This document shows positions 51,709 through 60,479 of a stretch of 64,000 bases of DNA, in pieces. How positions within the stretch are numbered: position 1 is the first letter of the stretch; each line of letters begins with the position of its first letter. Location of the stretch: positions 883,593 through 947,592 of the forward strand of contig NZ_LT854640.1 of NCBI RefSeq assembly GCF_900184255.1. The letters run 5' to 3'. Both the position numbers and the translations under genes were made by a program. This stretch comes from Haloimpatiens massiliensis (GTDB lineage Bacteria > Bacillota > Clostridia > Clostridiales > Clostridiaceae). The notes under the pieces were generated by a model. It made no database searches and was not told the origin of the DNA. It saw only the letters and a list, made by a program, of their open reading frames with translations.

Positions 51709-51736
51709 TAAAACCTATAATTAAATATAGGTTTTA
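51709..51736. terminator. Terminator between pnp and dacF
   Basis: TAAAACCTATA pairs with TATAGGTTTTA, 11 bp with a 6-base loop. It lies downstream of the phosphorylase gene on the minus strand. Confidence 0.7.
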
Positions 51737-51827
51737 TTTAGCAATATTTATTATAACGCTTTTAAGTAAGCGCTTTCACAACTTTCAATAAAAACACTTC
51801 ACTTTAAAAATATTTATGTGAAGAAAC

Positions 51828-52643
51828 TTACATGTTTTTCATTATTTCTTTTACTAAATTTATAAAACTACTTTTTACTTTATTAGATGTTTCTATAACT
51901 TCAGCATGGTTTAATGGTTGATCTAATATTCCAGCTGCCATATTTGTTATACAAGATATTCCTAAAACTTTCATTCCACAATGATTTGCAGCTATAACTT
52001 CTGGAACTGTTGACATTCCCACTGCATCTCCACCTAAAAGTCTAGTCATTCTTATTTCTGCTGGAGTTTCATAAGTTGGTCCTGTCATCATTACATAAAC
52101 TCCTTCTTTAACATCTATGTTCAAATTTTCTGCTGTTTCTTTAGCTAAATTTCTTAAACCTTTATTATATGCTTCTGACATATCTGGAAATCTTGGTCCT
52201 ATATCCTCTTGATTTTTTCCTATTAATGGATTATTACCTGCAAAATTTATATGGTCTGTTATTATCATTAAATCTCCTGGATTAAAGCTTGTATTTACTC
52301 CACCAGCTGCATTAGTAACTATTAGATTTTTAACACCTAAATATTTCATTATATAAACTGGCAACGATAAAAGTGACATAGGATTTCCTTCATAATAATG
52401 AAATCTTCCCTGCATCATTATAACTTTCTTTCCATTTAAGCTTCCAAATACAAATTGTCCAGCGTGACCTTTAACAGTTGATGCAGGCATATTAGGAACT
52501 TCTGAATATTTTATTGTAATTTTATCTTCTACTTCTTCTGCTATATCTCCTAGCCCTGAACCTAATATAATTCCTATTTCAGGTTCATCATTAATTTTGC
52601 TTTTTACATATTCTACACTTTCCATTAACTTTGACAGCTCCAT
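51828..52643 (-). CDS. punA: Purine nucleoside phosphorylase (trimeric type)
   Basis: Cleaves inosine and guanosine with phosphate in purine salvage. The 271 residues match the low-molecular-mass trimeric PNPs. Seen: ILGSGLGDIAEEVED (phosphate site), VKGHAGQFVFG, MQGRFHYYEG, TNAAGGVNTSFNPGDLM (purine site), and GPTYETPAEIRMTRLLGGDAVGMSTVPE, here given in two parts GPTYETPAEIRM and GGDAVGMSTVPE. AAAGGAGG precedes the ATG. It is followed by dacF after a terminator; in Bacillus pnp and dacF are neighbours too. Confidence 0.94.
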   Translation of the reverse strand: MELSKLMESVEYVKSKINDEPEIGIILGSGLGDIAEEVEDKITIKYSEVPNMPASTVKGHAGQFVFGSLNGKKVIMMQGRFHYYEGNPMSLLSLPVYIMKYLGVKNLIVTNAAGGVNTSFNPGDLMIITDHINFAGNNPLIGKNQEDIGPRFPDMSEAYNKGLRNLAKETAENLNIDVKEGVYVMMTGPTYETPAEIRMTRLLGGDAVGMSTVPEVIAANHCGMKVLGISCITNMAAGILDQPLNHAEVIETSNKVKSSFINLVKEIMKNM

Positions 52644-52781
52644 ATGTAATCCTCCTTTATCTTTTATATATAATTTATATTATGATTAGGCAAAAAATTT
52701 AAACATATAATTTAAATTTTGTTACATAATCAAATTATCATATATTAATATTGTACACCTAATTTCAATATATTATTATAA

Positions 52782-53663
52782 TTATGCCCTAGGATGAGTC
52801 TTATTATATACTTCAGCAATCCTACTTTTTTTAGTAATACTACTATATATTTGAGTTGCAGCTATGCTTGTATGTCCTAGAAGCTCCTGAACTATTCTTA
52901 TATCTGCTCCATTTTCAAGTAGATGTACAGCAAAGGAATGTCTTAAAGTATATAGGTTTATATTTTTCTCTATCTCAGCATCCTTGGCATATTCCTTTAT
53001 TATTTTCCAAAATCCCTGCCTAGTTAATCTATTTCCTTGAGAATTAAAAAATAAGTAATCTAAATTATTTATATTAAGTTCATACCTTATTTTCAAATAT
53101 TCCTCAATACAATTTACTGCATAAGAACCTATGGGAATTATTCTTTCTTTACCCTTAGTTCCTTTGCATTTTATATAGCCTAGTTTTAAATTCAAACTAT
53201 AAATGTTTAAATTTAAAAGTTCTGTTACCCTTATACCAGTAGCATACATAACTTCAAGCATTGCTTTATCTCTTATGCCTTTATGGCTATTTAAATCTGG
53301 CATATTTAAAAGTTTATCTACTTCCTCTATCGTAAGTATTTTAGGTATATCCCTTTTAATTTTAGGCACCTCATATTTATAAGTGGGATCATCTTCCACT
53401 AGTCCTTTACTTATTAAAAATATATAAAACCCTCTTATAGAAATTATGCTTCTCACTATAGAACTATTTGCCATTTTACTCTTCTGCAATTCCTGTACAT
53501 ATGCCATTATGGTAATAGTATCTGATTCCTGTATACTTTCATTTCTAGAATTTAAAAATTCTAGAAATCTTTTTACGTCTCTCTCATAAGCTTCTATAGT
53601 ATTTTCACTTAATTTCTTTTTTCTCAAATTTTCTACATATTCTTTTAAATTTAATTCATTCAT
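52782..53663 (-). CDS. xerD: Tyrosine recombinase XerD
   Basis: The site-specific recombinase that resolves chromosome dimers at dif. An N-terminal SAM-like core-binding domain covers residues 1-85. The catalytic domain has Arg in ATGIRVTELL, Lys in CKGTKGKERIIP, Arg in YTLRHSFAVHLL, His in LLGHTSIAATQ and the nucleophile Tyr in ATQIYSSI. The position normally held by His in H-x-L-R-H is Tyr here. Length (293) and position near spoIIM and pnp match the xerD locus of other Firmicutes. AGGTGATT precedes the ATG. Confidence 0.92.
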   Translation of the reverse strand: MNELNLKEYVENLRKKKLSENTIEAYERDVKRFLEFLNSRNESIQESDTITIMAYVQELQKSKMANSSIVRSIISIRGFYIFLISKGLVEDDPTYKYEVPKIKRDIPKILTIEEVDKLLNMPDLNSHKGIRDKAMLEVMYATGIRVTELLNLNIYSLNLKLGYIKCKGTKGKERIIPIGSYAVNCIEEYLKIRYELNINNLDYLFFNSQGNRLTRQGFWKIIKEYAKDAEIEKNINLYTLRHSFAVHLLENGADIRIVQELLGHTSIAATQIYSSITKKSRIAEVYNKTHPRA

Positions 53664-53740
53664 ATGTAATCACCTGATCTCTCATAGATTATATTAAACT
53701 AATTTTATTGTTTTTTCAATAGAATTTAAATAGTTCAAAT

Positions 53741-54364
53741 TTAAACTACTATTTTTATAATAATTGGCACTATATATCCTTCTATAAAAAAACCCATAAA
53801 ACATATAAGTGTGCATATTAATATTATAAGAGAATATGAAGCTATTTTACCAATAACATTTGTAGTCCACTGCTTATTTAATCTATTTTTAACCATGGAT
53901 AAGGAAAACTGCATAGCTAGTACAGATACAAATACAATACAAGGTATATATATTATGTTTTGAGGTATAAGTCCGAGTACGCTTACCCATATACCTTTTA
54001 CACCTAACGCATTTATTAATGAACTTATAGAAAATCCCAATGTAAATCCCTTTATAAGGTCTATTATTAATATTATAGGTATTCCTATTACTGTTAAACC
54101 TAAAAACCATATACCTAAAATCATTGGCAACATATTTTTTATGGACTGAATAAAAATAATTTTAGGTTCCGTACTAGTTGAAGACATGTTTTCTACAAAT
54201 TTATTCAAATACTCATATAAAGTATTTTTTTCAGCTTGTCCCATGTATTTAACGCAGTACACTCCCAAAAACATTCCTATAAAAATACAAGCTATACTGA
54301 GTAAATATAATGAAGTATTATCCTTTATGTGTTTATTTAAATTATTTCCCACATTACTTGTCAT
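53741..54364 (-). CDS. spoIIM: Stage II sporulation protein M (SpoIIM)
   Basis: A membrane protein of the SpoIIDMP engulfment complex, made in the mother cell. The 207 residues contain five hydrophobic segments; YLLSIACIFIGMFLGVYCVK is the first and the family pattern IPIILIIDLIKGFTLGFSIS sits in the middle, followed by GVKGIWVSVLGLIPQNIIYI. Its ribosome site GAGGAGG lies inside the stem of a hairpin (54375-54418), which may limit translation or be a terminator of the upstream amidase gene. Confidence 0.94.
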   Translation of the reverse strand: MTSNVGNNLNKHIKDNTSLYLLSIACIFIGMFLGVYCVKYMGQAEKNTLYEYLNKFVENMSSTSTEPKIIFIQSIKNMLPMILGIWFLGLTVIGIPIILIIDLIKGFTLGFSISSLINALGVKGIWVSVLGLIPQNIIYIPCIVFVSVLAMQFSLSMVKNRLNKQWTTNVIGKIASYSLIILICTLICFMGFFIEGYIVPIIIKIVV

Positions 54365-54374
54365 ATATAAAATC

Positions 54375-54418
54375 CTCCTCAGTTTATCATCATATTATAT
54401 TTATGACAAACTGAGGAG
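54375..54418 (-). promoter_or_regulatory. Hairpin enclosing the spoIIM ribosome site
   Basis: CTCCTCAGTTT (54375-54385) pairs perfectly with AAACTGAGGAG (54408-54418), 11 bp with a 22-base AT loop. On the minus strand the second arm holds AACTGAGGAGG, the spoIIM Shine-Dalgarno. Confidence 0.6.
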
Positions 54419-54439
54419 TAATATTACTTCTATTTGACT

Positions 54440-55324
54440 TTAATAAAGTAGTGCTCTCCAAGTGTTTATGCCTACTATACCATCTACTACTAAATTCTTA
54501 TCCCTTTGAAAAGCTTTTAGTGCATTTTCAGTAAATTGTCCAAACACACCATCTACACCTGAGACTCCTATATTATATCCCCTTTTCTGCAATATCTCCT
54601 GTATTATTTTAGTTATTTCACCTTTAGCGCCTTTTTTCACATTAACTAAAGCAGATGATGTCTTAGGACCTAATATACCATCTTCCACAAGTTTTGAATT
54701 AAACTGAATATTTAGCTGTCTTTGAAGCCTTAAAATCATATTACTTTTTCTGTACTCTGGTTTAGGCGTAATTTGTGCTGTATCCTCATCTTTTTTTGAA
54801 TTTAAATCTTCTAATTCTAATCCTTGTACAATTGCTTCTGCAATTGCATTTTTGCCTAATTTCTTATAAAGTTCCATATCTCTTTTGTTATCTAAAAAAC
54901 AAATCTCAATTAGCATAGCTGGACATTTAGTTCTTCTTATAACATATATCCAAGCTCCATCTTTTATCCCTCTATTTCTAAAGCCTAATTTACTCATATT
55001 ATTCAATATATTTCTAGTATTTTTAAGCTTTCGTCCTTTATAAGTGTATATTTCTGTGCCAGTGCCTCCTCCAGCGTTAAAGTGTATACTTATAAATAAT
55101 TCTGCATTGTTTTCATTAGCTTTATTGGCCCTATAAGAAAGAGATTCACTTACACTATAAGAGGTTTCTTTTGTACAATCTACAACAGTATGACCCATAG
55201 CCTGCAACTTTTTAACTATTTCTCTGCCAACTTCTCTAGTTAAATTTTCTTCTTTAATTCCTAGGCTTCGTGCTCCCAAATCATAACCGGACACACAATG
55301 CCCCATATCAATGGCTATTTTCAT
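54440..55324 (-). CDS. N-acetylmuramoyl-L-alanine amidase with two peptidoglycan-binding domains
   Basis: A zinc amidase of the Amidase_3 family that cuts the bond between MurNAc and L-Ala. The zinc ligands are His in AIDMGHCVSG, Glu in ENLTREVGREI and His in ELFISIHFNAG; the catalytic Glu is in AMLIEICFLD. Two C-terminal PG_binding_1 repeats follow (about 195-240 and 243-292, both ending in a DG-x-F/L-G pattern). There is no signal peptide, unusual for a wall enzyme. I start at the ATG at 55324 (294 residues), eight bases after GGGGTG. It may act in spore wall or mother-cell lysis. Confidence 0.88.
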   Translation of the reverse strand: MKIAIDMGHCVSGYDLGARSLGIKEENLTREVGREIVKKLQAMGHTVVDCTKETSYSVSESLSYRANKANENNAELFISIHFNAGGGTGTEIYTYKGRKLKNTRNILNNMSKLGFRNRGIKDGAWIYVIRRTKCPAMLIEICFLDNKRDMELYKKLGKNAIAEAIVQGLELEDLNSKKDEDTAQITPKPEYRKSNMILRLQRQLNIQFNSKLVEDGILGPKTSSALVNVKKGAKGEITKIIQEILQKRGYNIGVSGVDGVFGQFTENALKAFQRDKNLVVDGIVGINTWRALLY

Positions 55325-55721
55325 ATACATATCACCCCTAATATATATACTATGTAATTAGTATACTTAAAGGGACTGATATATTTTACTAAACTATTCA
55401 CATTAAGATGGCAACACTTTAGCATCTGCAAATTTAAATAACTTATTTAAATAACTTTTCCTTCTGTAGTTCTTTTTGAGAACAAAAGTAACTAGTTATT
55501 TTTCATTTACATAAGCATAAAAATAACCTCATTATCTTGATATTTGACAATGAAGTTTATACTCCAAGAATTTCTACATAAAATAATTAAAAAATCAAAA
55601 CAGAATGCCAAAAAATATTTATACTTTGGCTAAATTTCTTCAATATACTTTTATTATTTCTTAATTTTATTAAAGTAAGTAATTCTATTTAGTGTGAGAA
55701 TTACCAAGCCACATAAACTTT

Positions 55722-55850
55722 TTAATTAACAGTTGTATTATCAATATTACTATTTACATCAGTATTAACTTGTTTTACATTTTTTTGCATAAAACTAAAT
55801 ATAGAAGCTAATATCAATAATACAAGTGTTGGGATACTTATTATAGCCAC
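55722..55850 (-). CDS. Small single-pass membrane protein (42 residues)
   Basis: A frame from GTG 55850 to TAA 55722. The N-terminal 20 residues form a membrane helix (IISIPTLVLLILASIFSFM), followed by a polar Asn/Asp/Val-rich tail (QKNVKQVNTDVNSNIDNTTV). The ribosome site AAAAGGTG is eight bases upstream and lies in the second arm of a perfect 17-bp hairpin. No family is recognised. It is the only gene seen in the 680-base gap between the amidase and spo0A. Confidence 0.5.
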   Translation of the reverse strand: MAIISIPTLVLLILASIFSFMQKNVKQVNTDVNSNIDNTTVN

Positions 55851-55856
55851 GAATAA

Positions 55857-55901
55857 AACACCTTTTGTATATTAGCCTTAAACCAATATACAAAAGGTGT
55901 T
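55857..55901. promoter_or_regulatory. Perfect 17-bp hairpin over a ribosome site
   Basis: 55857-55873 (core ACACCTTTTGTATATT) pairs perfectly with 55885-55901, loop 11 bases. On the minus strand the second arm contains AAAAGGTG, the ribosome site of the 42-residue gene. It could also be the terminator of spo0A. Confidence 0.6.
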
Positions 55902-56009
55902 GTTATGCAATTTAATTTTAAATTTATTGATATAGAATGTTAAAATCCATAGCGATTTTTATGTAGTTAATCCATATGAACTCTTTAACAACTCCATCAA
56001 TCATGAGCC

Positions 56010-56828
56010 TTAACTAACTTTATTTTTTAGTCTAAGTTTATCAGCAACCATTGCGATAAATTCACTATTTGTTGGCTTGCCTTTATCATTGTGTATAGTA
56101 TACCCAAACAACTTATTAATTGTTTCAACTTGTCCTCTACTCCAAGCCACTTCAATAGCATGTCTTATAGCTCTTTCAACTCTACTAGCCGTAGTATTAT
56201 ACTTTTTAGCAATAGATGGATATAATTCCTTTGTAACCGCTGATAGTAGTTCTATATCATTTACTACCATAGTTATAGCTTCTCTTAAATACATGTATCC
56301 TTTTATATGTGCTGGAACACCTATTTCATGAATTATGTTTGTTATTTCTGTTTCTAAATCCACCGGCTTCTTTTCATTATTAGAAGCACAATCATTATCG
56401 TTAGAATAATGATTAGTAGTCTTCTTAATATCGGAATTAGATATAGTATTATTGAACATTTGCCTTATTCTTTTTATAAATACGTCCATATCAAAAGGTT
56501 TAACTACATAATAGTCTGCTCCTAAGTTTATAGCTCTTTGTGTTATTTTATCTTGTCCTACAGCAGATAATACTATAATCCTAGGCACTTTTTTCATATC
56601 CATGCTGTTAATTCTTTCCAATACACCTAGACCATCTAAATGAGGCATTATTATATCTAATATGACTAAATCCGGTTCTCTTTCTTCAATTAATCTTAGC
56701 GCTTCCAATCCATCTTTTGCTATTCCTGATACCATTATGTCTCTTTGGCTCATTAAATAATCATTTAGTATATTGCAGAATTCTTTATTATCATCCGCAA
56801 TTACCACATTAATTCTTGAATCCTCCAT
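56010..56828 (-). CDS. spo0A: Spo0A, master regulator of sporulation
   Basis: A response regulator that when phosphorylated commits the cell to sporulation. The ATG at 56828 (272 residues, MEDSRINVVIADDN) is chosen with GGGAG eight bases upstream. The receiver domain has the acidic pair D12-D13, the phosphorylation site D58 in VILDIIMPHLDG, and Lys in YYVVKPFD. The C-terminal DNA-binding domain contains TTASRVERAIRHAIEVAWSR, the recognition helix that reads 0A boxes. The upstream region has a sigma-H promoter and a perfect 0A box, so positive autoregulation is expected. Confidence 0.98.
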   Translation of the reverse strand: MEDSRINVVIADDNKEFCNILNDYLMSQRDIMVSGIAKDGLEALRLIEEREPDLVILDIIMPHLDGLGVLERINSMDMKKVPRIIVLSAVGQDKITQRAINLGADYYVVKPFDMDVFIKRIRQMFNNTISNSDIKKTTNHYSNDNDCASNNEKKPVDLETEITNIIHEIGVPAHIKGYMYLREAITMVVNDIELLSAVTKELYPSIAKKYNTTASRVERAIRHAIEVAWSRGQVETINKLFGYTIHNDKGKPTNSEFIAMVADKLRLKNKVS

Positions 56829-56872
56829 TTCACACGCTCCCTTATAATTAATTCCCATATCTTAACAATAGT

Positions 56873-56899
56873 ATTCGACAAATAAACTTTGATTCCTTC
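56873..56899 (-). promoter_or_regulatory. spo0A sigma-H promoter
   Basis: GAAGGAATC (56899-56891), an 11-base spacer and GTCGAAT (56879-56873) fit the sigma-H pattern RNAGGAWWW-N11-RNNGAAT at all but one position. Confidence 0.75.
56874..56880 (-). promoter_or_regulatory. Spo0A binding site (0A box)
   Basis: TGTCGAA on the minus strand is an exact 0A box. It overlaps the -10 element of the sigma-H promoter. Confidence 0.7.
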
Positions 56900-56920
56900 T
56901 TAATAAAAAAAAAATATATA

Positions 56921-56968
56921 AAAAAAAGAGTAAAAGAATTAATCTTAAACATCTTCTACTCTTATTTT
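56921..56968 (-). terminator. Terminator between spoIVB and spo0A
   Basis: AAGAGTA pairs with TACTCTT around a 24-base loop and is followed on the minus strand by a long T tract. Confidence 0.65.
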
Positions 56969-56995
56969 ACTATTTTTAATATATTTTTTCTACTT

Positions 56996-58072
56996 TTATT
57001 TTCCTATTATACCTGCATCCTTTAACATCCACTCAATATATATCCCATATCCTACATCAGGCTTGTTCACAAGAACATGAGTTACAGCTCCAACAACCTT
57101 ATTATTTTGTATAATGGGACTTCCACTCATACCTTGAATTATTCCTCCAGTAGTATTTAATAATCTTTTATCTGTAATTTTTATAACCATACTCTTTGGT
57201 CCTGGATCCTTTTGTTCTAATGTTTCTTGGATTTCTATATCGTATAGTTTTGGTTCTTCTCCTTCTATAGTAGTTAATACTTGTGCTTTTCCACTTTTTA
57301 CCTCATTTCTGTACGCTATATTTAAAGGCTTATTGAAACTTTTATTTATCAATTCCTTTTTACTTTCTCCAAATATTCCACAATTTGTATTACTTTTTAT
57401 GTTCCCCAAAGGTTCATTTTCATCAGTGAATATACCTCTCAATTCACCTGGTTCTCCTCTAATACCTTTTCTAACTGATACTATAGATGATGGTACTATT
57501 TTTCCTTCTCTTACTTTCATTATATCTCCTGTGTCCATATCTGTTATTGCATGCCCTAAGGCACCAAAACTTCCTGTTTCGGAGTGATAAAAGGTTAATG
57601 TTCCTATTCCCGCAGTAGAATCTCTTATCCACAATCCTATTTTATATATTTTATCTTCTGAAGTCTTAATAGGTTCTACCATTTTATTTATTTTAGATTC
57701 TTTTCTTTGTAGAGTTAAATCTAAAGTTTTACCATTTGATTCTCTTATTTTATTTGAAACTTCTTCACATGTATTTACTTCTACACCATTTATAGCTATT
57801 ATTGTATCCCCAACTTTTACTCCTTTTTCATTGGCAGGATTATATATCTTTCCATCCGTTCCTTTTAAATTAGATAATCCAACAATTAAAACTCCCTTAG
57901 TATTAAGTTTGACTCCTATTGGTTGCCCTCCAGGATAAACTTGAATATTAGGTTTGGCATTAACAGCAGAAGTGTTTAAATATCCAGGGTATATTTTATA
58001 TTGGATACTTAAAATCAAAAAGAAGAGAGGAGCTATTAAAAATATAATGGATTTCTGTATTTTTTTGTCCAT
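56996..58072 (-). CDS. spoIVB: SpoIVB serine peptidase
   Basis: A forespore-secreted protease that signals across the space between membranes to activate sigma-K processing in the mother cell. An N-terminal membrane helix (SIIFLIAPLFFLILSI), a PDZ domain (about 55-125, GVKVGDTIIAINGVEV) and the S55 peptidase domain are present. The catalytic His is in FGALGHAITD and the Ser in IQGMSGSPII; the 358 residues are slightly short of the Bacillus protein. It lies directly upstream of spo0A, the conserved order. A sigma-F/G-like promoter is 30 bases before the start. Confidence 0.96.
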   Translation of the reverse strand: MDKKIQKSIIFLIAPLFFLILSIQYKIYPGYLNTSAVNAKPNIQVYPGGQPIGVKLNTKGVLIVGLSNLKGTDGKIYNPANEKGVKVGDTIIAINGVEVNTCEEVSNKIRESNGKTLDLTLQRKESKINKMVEPIKTSEDKIYKIGLWIRDSTAGIGTLTFYHSETGSFGALGHAITDMDTGDIMKVREGKIVPSSIVSVRKGIRGEPGELRGIFTDENEPLGNIKSNTNCGIFGESKKELINKSFNKPLNIAYRNEVKSGKAQVLTTIEGEEPKLYDIEIQETLEQKDPGPKSMVIKITDKRLLNTTGGIIQGMSGSPIIQNNKVVGAVTHVLVNKPDVGYGIYIEWMLKDAGIIGK

Positions 58073-58102
58073 TCTTTCGCCTCCTATCTCTTTATTTAAT
58101 TT

Positions 58103-58132
58103 TAAGTTACCCTTTTAATAGTCCTCTTATGC
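58103..58132 (-). promoter_or_regulatory. Putative sigma-F/G promoter of spoIVB
   Basis: GCATA (58132-58128), a 16-base spacer and GGTAACTTA (58111-58103) resemble forespore promoters (GYATA-N16-GGnnAnAHTR). The position fits the expected forespore timing. Confidence 0.5.
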
Positions 58133-58267
58133 TATAATTTTAATGCTTTAAAAGTCAATGATTTATTTATAAACTAAATTATTATATATACTAAAACTTT
58201 ATAATATTTTTGTTTTAATTTTCTTTAGAATATTATTGAGTAGTTTATAATATTTATATTTTTTAAT

Positions 58268-58307
58268 AAAAAAATAAGACCACTATATTATTGTAGTCTT
58301 ATTTTTT
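58268..58307 (-). terminator. Terminator at the end of recN
   Basis: AAAATAAGACCAC pairs with GTAGTCTTATTTT (one mismatch), followed by T runs. The ascending arm includes the recN stop codon. Confidence 0.75.
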
Positions 58308-60002
58308 ACACAAACAACGTTTTTTATTGTAGCCATTTTTTATAAGTTCTTTAGAATTTTTAAAAGCTATCTCTGTTAAATTACTGCCACTGATCATTTT
58401 TGCTATTTCTCTTATTTTATCTTCTTCAGATATTTTTACTATTTTAGTATATGTTTCATCTCTTTCCACATTTTTCTGAACCAAGTAATGATTATCAGAC
58501 ATAATAGCTATTTGAGGTAAATGTGTTATACAAAATACTTGATGTTTTGTAGACACCATATACATTTTTTCTCCTACTCTTTCAGCTATTCTACCACTTA
58601 TACCAGTATCAATTTCATCAAAAATTATAGATGGTATATCATCTTTATCTATAAATACTGTTTTCAATGATAGCATTATTCTTGATAATTCTCCACCAGA
58701 CACTACCTTTGCTAATTCTTTAAGCGGCTGTCCTGGATTAGTAGATATTAAAAACTGTACAATGTCTTTTCCTTTTTCATTAAAATCCTTAGCATATTGT
58801 ACATTAATCTTAAAATTAGCCTTATCCAATCCTACATAACTTAATTCACTTTTTAACTTTTCTTCTAATTCTTTTGCTAAAATACTTCTAATGCTATGAA
58901 TTTGTTCACTTTTTTCTTCCATAACAATTATTATATTTTTCTTTTCTCTATTTAATTTATCTACTATATCTTTATAATTAGCCATTTCATCATATTTAGA
59001 ATTTATTTTTTCTCTATATTCCAATATTTCTTTTATAGAATTACCATATTTTCTTTTATAGTTGTCTATTTCATACATTCTTTTATTTATTAATTCTAAT
59101 TCCTCTTGATCATAATATAAATTATCCACTATATCTCTTAAGTCTTCTGCTGCCTCTTGAATATTATAGTAGGTTTCTTCAAAAAAATTATATATCTTAC
59201 CTAATTTATCAGAAAAATTCTCTACTTCTTTTATATTTTTCAAAACTAAATTTATAGCATCACAAACAGCTAGATTGCTACCATCGCCACTATTTAATAA
59301 AGTATATGCACTTCCTAAAGATTTATTCAATTTCTCATAATTAGATAAGTTGGTAAACTTTTCTTCTAATTCTTCTTCTTCTCCTATGTTAAGATTTGCC
59401 TTGTCAATTTCATCTATTTGATACTTTAAAAAATCTACTAATTTTTCCTTTTCGCCTGTATCACCTATTAGTTCATTTATTTTATAATCTATTTCTTTTA
59501 ATCTATTGTAGTAAGTAGTATATTGTTCTAATATATTTTGTATTTTTTCTCTTCCATAAGAGTCCAAATAATCTATGTAATTGCTACTATCTAATAAATT
59601 TTGATTTTTATGCTGGCCATGTATATCTAGCAATGTAGCTGTGATTTCTTTTAAGTCTGATAAAATCATGCTTTTACCATTAACTTTAGCTACATTCTTA
59701 CCAGATTGAAAAGTTTCTCTACTTATTATAAGGATGCCTTCTTCGTATTCTATACCTTTTCTGTCCAAAATTTCTTTTGTAATTTCATTATCTACAGAAA
59801 AAATAGCTTCTACATAAGTCTTATTTTCTCCTATCCTTATTAAACTTTTTTCAAACTTTCCACCTAATACATAATCTATAGCATCTATTAATATAGATTT
59901 ACCTGCACCGGTTTCACCAAGAAGTACATTGAATCCCTTTTCAAAAGATACACTTATGTCTCGTATTAAAGCAAAATTCCTTATATTTAATTGTAGGAGC
60001 AT
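58299..60002 (-). CDS. recN: DNA repair protein RecN
   Basis: An SMC-like ATPase that assists recombinational repair of double-strand breaks. The 567 residues show Walker A GETGAGKSILIDAIDYVLGG (part) near residue 30, two coiled-coil arms of about 150 residues each, the ABC signature VVSGGELSRIMLSLK and Walker B SIIFDEIDTGISG near the end. GGAGG precedes the ATG. It is last in the dxs-tlyA-nadK-argR-recN operon, the conserved Firmicute order. I see no LexA box near it; it is read from the upstream promoter. Confidence 0.97.
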   Translation of the reverse strand: MLLQLNIRNFALIRDISVSFEKGFNVLLGETGAGKSILIDAIDYVLGGKFEKSLIRIGENKTYVEAIFSVDNEITKEILDRKGIEYEEGILIISRETFQSGKNVAKVNGKSMILSDLKEITATLLDIHGQHKNQNLLDSSNYIDYLDSYGREKIQNILEQYTTYYNRLKEIDYKINELIGDTGEKEKLVDFLKYQIDEIDKANLNIGEEEELEEKFTNLSNYEKLNKSLGSAYTLLNSGDGSNLAVCDAINLVLKNIKEVENFSDKLGKIYNFFEETYYNIQEAAEDLRDIVDNLYYDQEELELINKRMYEIDNYKRKYGNSIKEILEYREKINSKYDEMANYKDIVDKLNREKKNIIIVMEEKSEQIHSIRSILAKELEEKLKSELSYVGLDKANFKINVQYAKDFNEKGKDIVQFLISTNPGQPLKELAKVVSGGELSRIMLSLKTVFIDKDDIPSIIFDEIDTGISGRIAERVGEKMYMVSTKHQVFCITHLPQIAIMSDNHYLVQKNVERDETYTKIVKISEEDKIREIAKMISGSNLTEIAFKNSKELIKNGYNKKRCLCKK

Positions 60003-60013
60003 GCTTATACCTC

Positions 60014-60466
60014 CTATTCGCTTATCATTTTTTTAAGCTTTTGAACTATTTCTTTGGCCTTTTCCTCACTTCTAATTAATAAAAATATTGTATTATCTCC
60101 TGCTATAGTTCCTGCTATACCCTCAAAATTCATTGAATCTATTGCTTCAGCAGCACCTGGAGCAGATCCCGAAATAGTCTTTACTACCACAAAATTCGAA
60201 ACGTTTTCTACATAAAGTACCGTTTGAGAGAATATAGATATTAATTTATCAGATAAAAAACTTTCTGTAGGAGATATTGTAGCATATTTGTACCTTCCTG
60301 TAGTTCCTAAAACCTTTATTAGCTTAAGTTCCTTTATATCCCTTGAAACTGTAGCTTGTGTTATTTCTATACCACTTTTTCTTAATTCGTCAGCTAACTC
60401 TTCTTGTGTCTCAATTTCTTTTGAATTTATTATTTCTATTATCTTTGCATGACGAGCTATTTTCAC
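60014..60466 (-). CDS. argR: Arginine repressor ArgR/AhrC
   Basis: A hexameric regulator that with arginine represses biosynthesis and activates catabolism genes. The GTG at 60466 gives 150 residues; the earlier in-frame GTG at 60475 lies inside the ribosome site AAGGTGATT. The N-terminal winged helix has EELADELRKSGIEITQATVS (recognition helix ATVSRDIKEL). The C-terminal core has ISGSAPGAAEAIDSMNFEGI and GTIAGDNTIFLLIR, with the arginine-binding Asp in AGDN. It starts 13 bases after nadK. Confidence 0.95.
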   Translation of the reverse strand: MKIARHAKIIEIINSKEIETQEELADELRKSGIEITQATVSRDIKELKLIKVLGTTGRYKYATISPTESFLSDKLISIFSQTVLYVENVSNFVVVKTISGSAPGAAEAIDSMNFEGIAGTIAGDNTIFLLIRSEEKAKEIVQKLKKMISE

Positions 60467-60479
60467 AATAATCACCTTC

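Noticed and set aside
52782..53663. Tyrosine recombinase as integrase of a mobile element
   Set aside because: Length, motifs and neighbourhood match chromosomal XerD; there are no attachment-site repeats or cargo genes.
54440..55324. Amidase without signal peptide taken as prophage endolysin
   Set aside because: No holin, integrase or structural phage genes nearby; the neighbours are sporulation and core genes.
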